The translations under genes and the position numbers were made by a program. The notes beneath the pieces are model-generated. The model did not search any database and had not been told where the DNA came from. It worked only from the letters and a program-made list of their open reading frames with translations. Positions 58,876 through 64,000 of a DNA stretch of 64,000 nt are shown here, piece after piece; position 1 is the stretch's first letter; the number at the start of each line of letters is the position of its first letter. The stretch spans positions 248,001 to 312,000 of the forward strand of contig JAJFJZ010000025.1 in NCBI GenBank assembly GCA_021773565.1. Direction: 5' to 3'. Origin of the DNA: Gammaproteobacteria bacterium (GTDB lineage Bacteria; Pseudomonadota; Gammaproteobacteria; Pseudomonadales; Azotimanducaceae).

Positions 58876-59883
58876 ATGAAAGATGCACCTTTACCAAGCG
58901 GCAAGAAGTTCCGTACCCCTCAAGGTTTCACTGCCATCAAAAATGGCATGAAACAAGTTGCAACTGAACCTGTAATTACTGAGCGCAAACCACCGTGGTT
59001 GCGCATAAAACTTGCGCGTGGTGCCGGGTTTGATCAGGTGCGAAACGCAGTACATTCCAACAAACTGAGTACGGTATGCGAAGAATCCCATTGCCCCAAT
59101 ATGGGAGAATGCTGGAGTAACGGTACCGCCACTATTATGTTGATGGGCTCAGTATGCACACGTGCATGCAAATTTTGTTCAGTAGACACAGGCAATCCGG
59201 GGGGATGGCTGGACCCACAGGAGCCTGCAAATGCGGCAGAATCAGTGCGCCTGATGCGCCTTAAATACATTGTCTTGACGTCAGTTGACCGGGATGATCT
59301 GGCAGACGGGGGTGCTGCACACTACGCCGCCAGTGTTAGGGCTATTAAAGCAGTTAATCCGGAAACAGCAGTAGAAGCACTTACCCCCGACTTTAACGGC
59401 AATCTCGCACATATTGAAACCGTTGCGGGGTCCGGGTTGGAAGTATTTGCCCAAAACCTCGAGACGGTCGAGCGCCTGACTCATGCGGTAAGGGATCCCA
59501 GAGCTGGCTATCAACAAACACTAAACGTGCTAGCCCATGCCAAACACGCTTACCCCAAGGTAATCAGCAAAACAAGCCTGATGCTCGGGCTCGGCGAAAC
59601 GGATGACGAAATATTCCAGGCGATGGATGATCTGCGTGCACATCAGGTACAGGTACTTACCCTCGGTCAATACCTGCGCCCTACGCCAAACCACCTCGAA
59701 GTTGCCCGTTGGGTACACCCTGACGAGTTTGAGCGGTATCGCGAAGCGGGCCTGAAACGAGGCTTCATGGAGGTGGCATCCGGCCCCCTGGTACGAGCCA
59801 GCTATCGTGCAGAGCGCATACTGGAAAAAAACAACCTCGGGCTGAACCAGGGCACCAATCGTATAGCAGCGACAAACCTGTAG
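58876..59883 (+). CDS. lipA: Lipoyl synthase
   Basis: Radical SAM enzyme that inserts two sulfurs into octanoyl groups on lipoyl domains. The 335-aa protein has the auxiliary cluster cysteines C68, C73 and C79, the radical SAM motif CTRACKFC (C94, C98, C101), and near the C-terminus RASY, where the serine of the family's RSSY motif is kept. Length matches the family. No lipB neighbours it in the window. It converges on mbnH. Confidence 0.96.
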   Translation: MKDAPLPSGKKFRTPQGFTAIKNGMKQVATEPVITERKPPWLRIKLARGAGFDQVRNAVHSNKLSTVCEESHCPNMGECWSNGTATIMLMGSVCTRACKFCSVDTGNPGGWLDPQEPANAAESVRLMRLKYIVLTSVDRDDLADGGAAHYAASVRAIKAVNPETAVEALTPDFNGNLAHIETVAGSGLEVFAQNLETVERLTHAVRDPRAGYQQTLNVLAHAKHAYPKVISKTSLMLGLGETDDEIFQAMDDLRAHQVQVLTLGQYLRPTPNHLEVARWVHPDEFERYREAGLKRGFMEVASGPLVRASYRAERILEKNNLGLNQGTNRIAATNL

Positions 59884-59905
59884 AACAACATCCGGCGGGT
59901 GCTGA

Positions 59906-61054
59906 CTAGTTATTAAGCCAGGGATCACCCAGATTTTCATTCATCAAAATACTTTTGTCCGTTAGAGCATGCAAAAACTGCAGCAGGTCTTCAATATCTG
60001 TTTCACTGAGCTGAAGCGGGCGCACAAATACACTTTTATGCGGGTTTAAGCGACCGTCCCCGGCATAAACTCCAGCGCGCATGTCTCTGCCTCCCGCGGC
60101 GTAGATATCCAGTACTTCGCGCAAGCTGTCCACACTCCCGTCATGCATATACGGGGCTGTTAGTGCAACGTTTCTAAGGGAAGGGGCTTTGAATTTGCCC
60201 ATATCTTCCTGTAACCCCGTTACGTCAAACAAACCACGGTCCACCTCGGGATAATCTCCCGTATTATGCAGGTTGTATAAACCTGTATTATGAAATGGTT
60301 TATCAGATGCGTTGTTAAGCGCATGCGTGCTGGATTGTGAAAAATTGATACCGCCGTGACAGTGGTGACACTCCAGCTTTTCCGACATGAACAAATTCAG
60401 CCCGCGCAATTGCGAATCACTCAGCGCAGTATCCTGTGCACCGTAGGCATAAAGATCAAAGTCCGAGTTAAACGACAGGATACTGCGTACAAAACTCGCG
60501 ATCGCCATAACGATATTGTTAAAGTCGAAGGCATCCTCCTGCCCTGGCCAGGCGGCCTCAAAAAGCGCGGGGTAAGGCTCTTGCGTCCGCAGAGCCTCCA
60601 GTATCGTATGCTCATGTTCACTCACGCCCATTTCCACAGGTGTATCCGAAAACAGCGGAATGAGAATTTGCTGTTCCAGTTCCTGAATCAATGGACTGGA
60701 CCAGGTTAAGGGATGCATATATGCAACATTCACAAGCGTAGGTGTATTTCTGCTGTGCAATTCACCGGTTGACCCTACAGCGACACGCTTGCCGTCGGTA
60801 AATGCCAACGCTGGTTGATGACAACTTGCACAGCTCATGCTGCCATTTCCGGATAGCCTTTTGTCATAGAACAGATATCGGCCAAGGCGTACTTTTTCTT
60901 TCGTAAGGGGATTGTCCTGTGGAATGACCGCTTGTGGCAGGTCGAAAGGTAGCAAAATACTCATCTTTTGCGGCGGCTTATCACTACAGGCTGCGTTTAT
61001 CAGAAACAACAAACAGGAGAGAGCCTTACAGGAGAGCCGCTTACTCATCCGCAT
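59906..61054 (-). CDS. mbnH: Diheme cytochrome c peroxidase-like protein MbnH (metallo-mystery pair)
   Basis: From ATG 61054 the 382-aa product is a predicted lipoprotein (INAAC, about C23). It has two haem c motifs, CASCH (about residue 72) and CHHCH (about 228), in a MauG/cytochrome c peroxidase fold with RNTPTLVNVAYMHPLTW and KAPSLRNVALTAPYMHDGS. In studied MbnPH pairs MbnH uses high-valent diheme chemistry to oxidise a tryptophan of MbnP to kynurenine. Its start overlaps the mbnP stop (GATGAGTAA; a second ATG at 61048), showing coupling. Haem loading would need the ccm operon. Confidence 0.9.
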   Translation of the reverse strand: MRMSKRLSCKALSCLLFLINAACSDKPPQKMSILLPFDLPQAVIPQDNPLTKEKVRLGRYLFYDKRLSGNGSMSCASCHQPALAFTDGKRVAVGSTGELHSRNTPTLVNVAYMHPLTWSSPLIQELEQQILIPLFSDTPVEMGVSEHEHTILEALRTQEPYPALFEAAWPGQEDAFDFNNIVMAIASFVRSILSFNSDFDLYAYGAQDTALSDSQLRGLNLFMSEKLECHHCHGGINFSQSSTHALNNASDKPFHNTGLYNLHNTGDYPEVDRGLFDVTGLQEDMGKFKAPSLRNVALTAPYMHDGSVDSLREVLDIYAAGGRDMRAGVYAGDGRLNPHKSVFVRPLQLSETDIEDLLQFLHALTDKSILMNENLGDPWLNN

Positions 61055-61928
61055 CTGCCATGATTTTGGCAGTGAATACCTGCTGGATCCGGCAATCACC
61101 AACGCACCGATCGCTCACAGGATCAATGCCAAACAAGCTCAAGGCAGCGGCGCATGCGTCCGTAAAGTTCGCTGCCGCACTACATAAATTCATATTGTGA
61201 TTTTGCATGGCTTGCAGCACCACCCAGGGATTCACCTGAATCACCAGCCCTTCAGAACCTGACAATCCCAAGACAATGGATACCCGATTCGGATACCTGC
61301 ATTCAACAATTGGTGGCCTGAGCGCAGATTCAGATTCACAACCGGCACTGCCCAAATGGAAGGAAACGCCCTCTCCACTTGCACTGGTAGAATCCAGTTT
61401 GAAAAACTTGTAACCCTGCTGCCAAACCCAGTACATGGCACTTTCATTCAGAGGTGTCCGCGCTGTGAGGGGATTAGCATGGTTTAGGGCAAAGGGTACG
61501 CCAAGCTTGAATGCGACTGCGTTAATATCTGCAGAAAGTGTCGCACTGGATACACGCGCTGGTAAGGGAACACTTCTTTGGCGGGACATGTCTATAAGCG
61601 CGATACCATGCTCCCCATCAGCATTATCCAGGTGAATGGGAAAAACCTGGCCGTCTGACGCCAATAACTGAAGATCATGTACATAAAAACGTAAATCTTT
61701 TATAACAGGCGCCCCCGTACCAGTCCGCCGGACCGTATCAAAGCGCAATTGCAGTGCAGTTGTTTCTGCACTAATCACGCTTTCCTGAGTCAAAAAAGAC
61801 AGGGGTTTGAATAGTGACAAACGCCAGGCAGAAAAGGCTAGAATAAGCATTAGACAACCTGCCAGGATTAGCTTTGTTACTGTGGTAAGGCTTGTGGTCA
61901 CAATGCAATTATATTCATACGTACACAT
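61041..61928 (-). CDS. mbnP: MbnP family copper-binding protein (metallo-mystery pair, four-Cys)
   Basis: The 295-aa reading has an N-terminal hydrophobic signal/anchor (about 18-36) and the MbnP core: LRFYVHDLQLLASDG, KLGVPFALNHANPL, NESAMYWVWQQGYKFFKLD, HLGSAGC, and a C-terminal cysteine cluster (NLC, DAC, RC, DC). Tryptophans in YWVWQQGYK are candidates for kynurenine formation by MbnH; known MbnP proteins bind copper. The start may be GTG 61901 rather than ATG 61928. No methanobactin genes (mbnA, mbnB, mbnC) are near, so this is a stand-alone pair. Confidence 0.88.
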   Translation of the reverse strand: MCTYEYNCIVTTSLTTVTKLILAGCLMLILAFSAWRLSLFKPLSFLTQESVISAETTALQLRFDTVRRTGTGAPVIKDLRFYVHDLQLLASDGQVFPIHLDNADGEHGIALIDMSRQRSVPLPARVSSATLSADINAVAFKLGVPFALNHANPLTARTPLNESAMYWVWQQGYKFFKLDSTSASGEGVSFHLGSAGCESESALRPPIVECRYPNRVSIVLGLSGSEGLVIQVNPWVVLQAMQNHNMNLCSAAANFTDACAAALSLFGIDPVSDRCVGDCRIQQVFTAKIMADADE

Positions 61929-61961
61929 ATACCTACAAGTTGTAAAACGGAGAATGCAAAA

Positions 61962-64000
61962 TTGAGCAGCGCACCAAAATTTCGCATAAAACCAAACTCC
62001 TGGCTGGCCATTATTCTACTTGTGATAGCGGCCTCGGGTAACCCGGTAATTGATTCTATTGCATGGGCAGATGCGGCCAAGCCACGTTATCTGGCAGTTG
62101 ACGGAACGGATACGGGAAACTGCGCTAACATGTTTCGACCTTGCCAGAGCATTGCCTATGCTGCGCAACACGCAAGGAAGGGCGACCCTATATTTGCAGC
62201 CGAAGGCACATATCATGTGCGCTCCGCTGAAGACACCTACTTTCTGATGACACTGGCAAAGGATATGCGCGGAAGTTTTCAACGTAACTCCCATTTTCGA
62301 AACCAGAACCTCAAGCAATTTCCCTCCACTATTCTTGGTGCTCCGGTAGAAACCAGGGAAATTTTGCGTGCACGTGGTTTTCATGTCGTTAGCGACCAGA
62401 AAGCGATGCCCCAGGACCAACAAATAAAATCGAGGCGAACCAGAAGCCTGGTCGTTGCCGCACAAAAGAGTCATATAGGCAATCCGTGTATCAACGGCAT
62501 GGCAGATATTTTCCCGTGTGATGGTATTGATTTGCTGTCCCATATTGCGCTGGAGGATTTCGCCAGTGCGCCTACATCCGGAACCGATATCTGGGGTTTT
62601 GTAGATCTCAATACAGGGCGTGAGTATGCGGTGATGGGCTTAAACAATAGCACATCATTTATTGACCTCAGTCAACCGGATGCACCACGAGAAATTGCCC
62701 ATGTTGATCGCTCAGTGTCCAATTGGCGGGATATGAAGGTACACCAGTTTTTTGATACTGATGACAATCGTTGGCGCGTTTATGCCTATATATCCACCGA
62801 GGATCCTGCCAGCTCATTATCCATTATCGACCTGAGTGATTTACCAAACAGCGCCAGCCTGTTACCCCTTACTACCAATATCACATCGTCACACAACGTA
62901 TTTGTTAGCGGAGTTGATTATACCTTTGGTCTAAAATCTGATTTGGCCACACCCCAGGTTCTCATGCTAGGCTCGGCACCTGCTAATGGCGAGTTTGTTG
63001 CTTTCTCGCTTAACACCCCTGATATGCCATCCCTCAACGCAACGGGAGAGGGTTATACACACGACGCAGCGTCCATGATTATTCGAGACGCACGTAAAGA
63101 CACACAGTGTGCAGACGGAAATCTGGACTATTGCGAAATCCTGTTCGATTTCAACGAAGACACATTTCTCATTTGGGACATTACTGACCCTGCCGCACCG
63201 GTTAAATTATCCACTACCGCATACCCCAATGCCGGTTATGTACACTCAGGATGGACCAGCGAAGACAAGCAGTTTTTGTTTGTACACGATGAGTTGGATG
63301 AGCGAAATTTTAGTCTGAATACCACGGTACGCGTTTTTGATCTTTCTGACCTGAGAGCGCCAGGTTTGCACGCGGAGTGGGTAAGCGATGTCAATTCCAT
63401 AGACCACAATGGCTTCAGTCGCGGAAGCAGATATTACATGTCCAACTATACGCGGGGTTTTACCATTCTTAATATTGAAAACCCGGCCCAGCCCTTCGAC
63501 ACCGCATTTTTTGATACGGTTCCTGCTACCGACAACGGCGGGTTCACAGGCACGTGGGGTGCATACCCGTATCTGCCAAGTGGAACACTACTGGCAAGTA
63601 ACATAGGTGAAGGGTTCTTTGCCTTGAAAGCACAATCCGAACAAAGCGCTGCGGGACAGATAAATTTCACCGCCAGCCAGGTATCACTCGTGGAGGGTAC
63701 TTCGGCAAACCTGAACATAAGCAGAACAGCCGGATCTGCAGGGAGCGCGTCGATAGATGTAGAACTGATTCACGCCAACACTGATGCAAGTGATCTTACA
63801 ACAACTACATCCCGCGTTAACTGGGCGGACGGTGAAACCAGCGAAAAAACAGTGGTGCTCTCGGCACTTCAGGATTCCGAGCTTGAAAACCAACAGTTGC
63901 TATTCGTCAGATTGTTAAACCCGCAGAACGCATTACTGGGGCAGAGCAACATCGCCCGCGTGAACATAGCGGATACCGCTGACAGTGGTCAACTGGAATT
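61962..64000 (+). CDS. Secreted choice-of-anchor B family protein with Calx-beta-like domain, 3' truncated by window edge
   Basis: The frame is open from TTG 61962 (GGAGA 8 nt upstream) to the window end, at least 679 codons. An ATG at 61954 hits a stop after three codons and cannot be the start. A signal-like helix (about 14-35) is followed by a segment like the first turns of a pectate-lyase-type helix (PRYLAVDGTDTGNC, then AAQHARKGDPIFAAEGTY, about 37-85). Next comes a choice-of-anchor B region with LVIVD-like propeller repeats (about 170-560; WGFVDLNTGREYAVMGL, NNSTSFIDLSQPDAPREI, VHQFFDTDDNRWRVYAYIS), then the start of a Calx-beta-like domain (about 565-670; SQVSLVEGTSANLNI). It is divergent from mbnP with a 33-nt gap. 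Confidence 0.82.
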   Translation, partial: MSSAPKFRIKPNSWLAIILLVIAASGNPVIDSIAWADAAKPRYLAVDGTDTGNCANMFRPCQSIAYAAQHARKGDPIFAAEGTYHVRSAEDTYFLMTLAKDMRGSFQRNSHFRNQNLKQFPSTILGAPVETREILRARGFHVVSDQKAMPQDQQIKSRRTRSLVVAAQKSHIGNPCINGMADIFPCDGIDLLSHIALEDFASAPTSGTDIWGFVDLNTGREYAVMGLNNSTSFIDLSQPDAPREIAHVDRSVSNWRDMKVHQFFDTDDNRWRVYAYISTEDPASSLSIIDLSDLPNSASLLPLTTNITSSHNVFVSGVDYTFGLKSDLATPQVLMLGSAPANGEFVAFSLNTPDMPSLNATGEGYTHDAASMIIRDARKDTQCADGNLDYCEILFDFNEDTFLIWDITDPAAPVKLSTTAYPNAGYVHSGWTSEDKQFLFVHDELDERNFSLNTTVRVFDLSDLRAPGLHAEWVSDVNSIDHNGFSRGSRYYMSNYTRGFTILNIENPAQPFDTAFFDTVPATDNGGFTGTWGAYPYLPSGTLLASNIGEGFFALKAQSEQSAAGQINFTASQVSLVEGTSANLNISRTAGSAGSASIDVELIHANTDASDLTTTTSRVNWADGETSEKTVVLSALQDSELENQQLLFVRLLNPQNALLGQSNIARVNIADTADSGQLE

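Overview
The window is chromosomal DNA from a gammaproteobacterium, most likely a marine Cellvibrionales/Pseudomonadales-type organism. This rests on zipA, bolA, prc, ttcA, ppnN, trhO, a complete ccmABCDEFGHI set, and the order gntR-smc-zipA-ligA, which is also found in Pseudomonas. Lineage is an inference from gene content. No rRNA, tRNA, CRISPR array, insertion sequence or phage gene was seen. Coding density is very high, with many 1-11 nt overlaps and several GTG or TTG starts.

Layout. (1) 1-743: the 3' end of a PQQ-type sugar dehydrogenase-like gene. (2) 768-8196, minus strand: gntR, smc, zipA, ligA (chromosome organisation, division, DNA ligation). (3) 8368-15507, minus strand: the System I cytochrome c maturation operon ccmA to ccmI. 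(4) 15572-18504: ppnN and a membrane-anchored sugar dehydrogenase/cytochrome c fusion. (5) 18547-28713, minus strand: four genes for secreted DUF11/cadherin-like proteins, ending in a giant (about 2,378 aa) protein with a C-terminal outer-membrane barrel. A perfect CRP-type operator and a 15-bp perfect hairpin lie upstream. (6) 28885-36581: yheU, an ArcA/TorR-like response regulator, and a 2,155-aa Ser/Thr kinase-ATPase-GAF-PAS-histidine kinase-REC-HPt protein.

(7) 36604-49152: mostly housekeeping genes (ttcA, ybbP, ybbA, tesA, a TetR regulator, trhO, bolA, yaaA, a TerC-family gene, a DUF1244 gene, a NatAB-like exporter, lepB). (8) 49183-54346: an FKBP lipoprotein, the tail-specific protease prc, and a ThrRS without the N-terminal TGS domain, preceded by an attenuator-like leader. 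(9) 54774-59883: an SLC13-type transporter, a chorismate mutase-cyclohexadienyl dehydratase fusion, a GNAT, a DoxX protein and lipA. (10) 59906-64000: the MbnH/MbnP 'metallo-mystery pair' and, divergently, a choice-of-anchor-B protein running off the right edge.

Links between genes. The ccm operon makes holocytochromes c, and two local clients are visible: the dehydrogenase-cytochrome fusion (CxxCH) and diheme MbnH. The least explained part is 18.5-36.6 kb, where a surface-protein operon with a CRP-type site lies beside a large phosphorelay kinase and its probable response regulator. Other points of interest are the alternative RNA pairings ahead of thrS, the AroQ-PheC fusion, and the MbnP/MbnH/anchor-B group.
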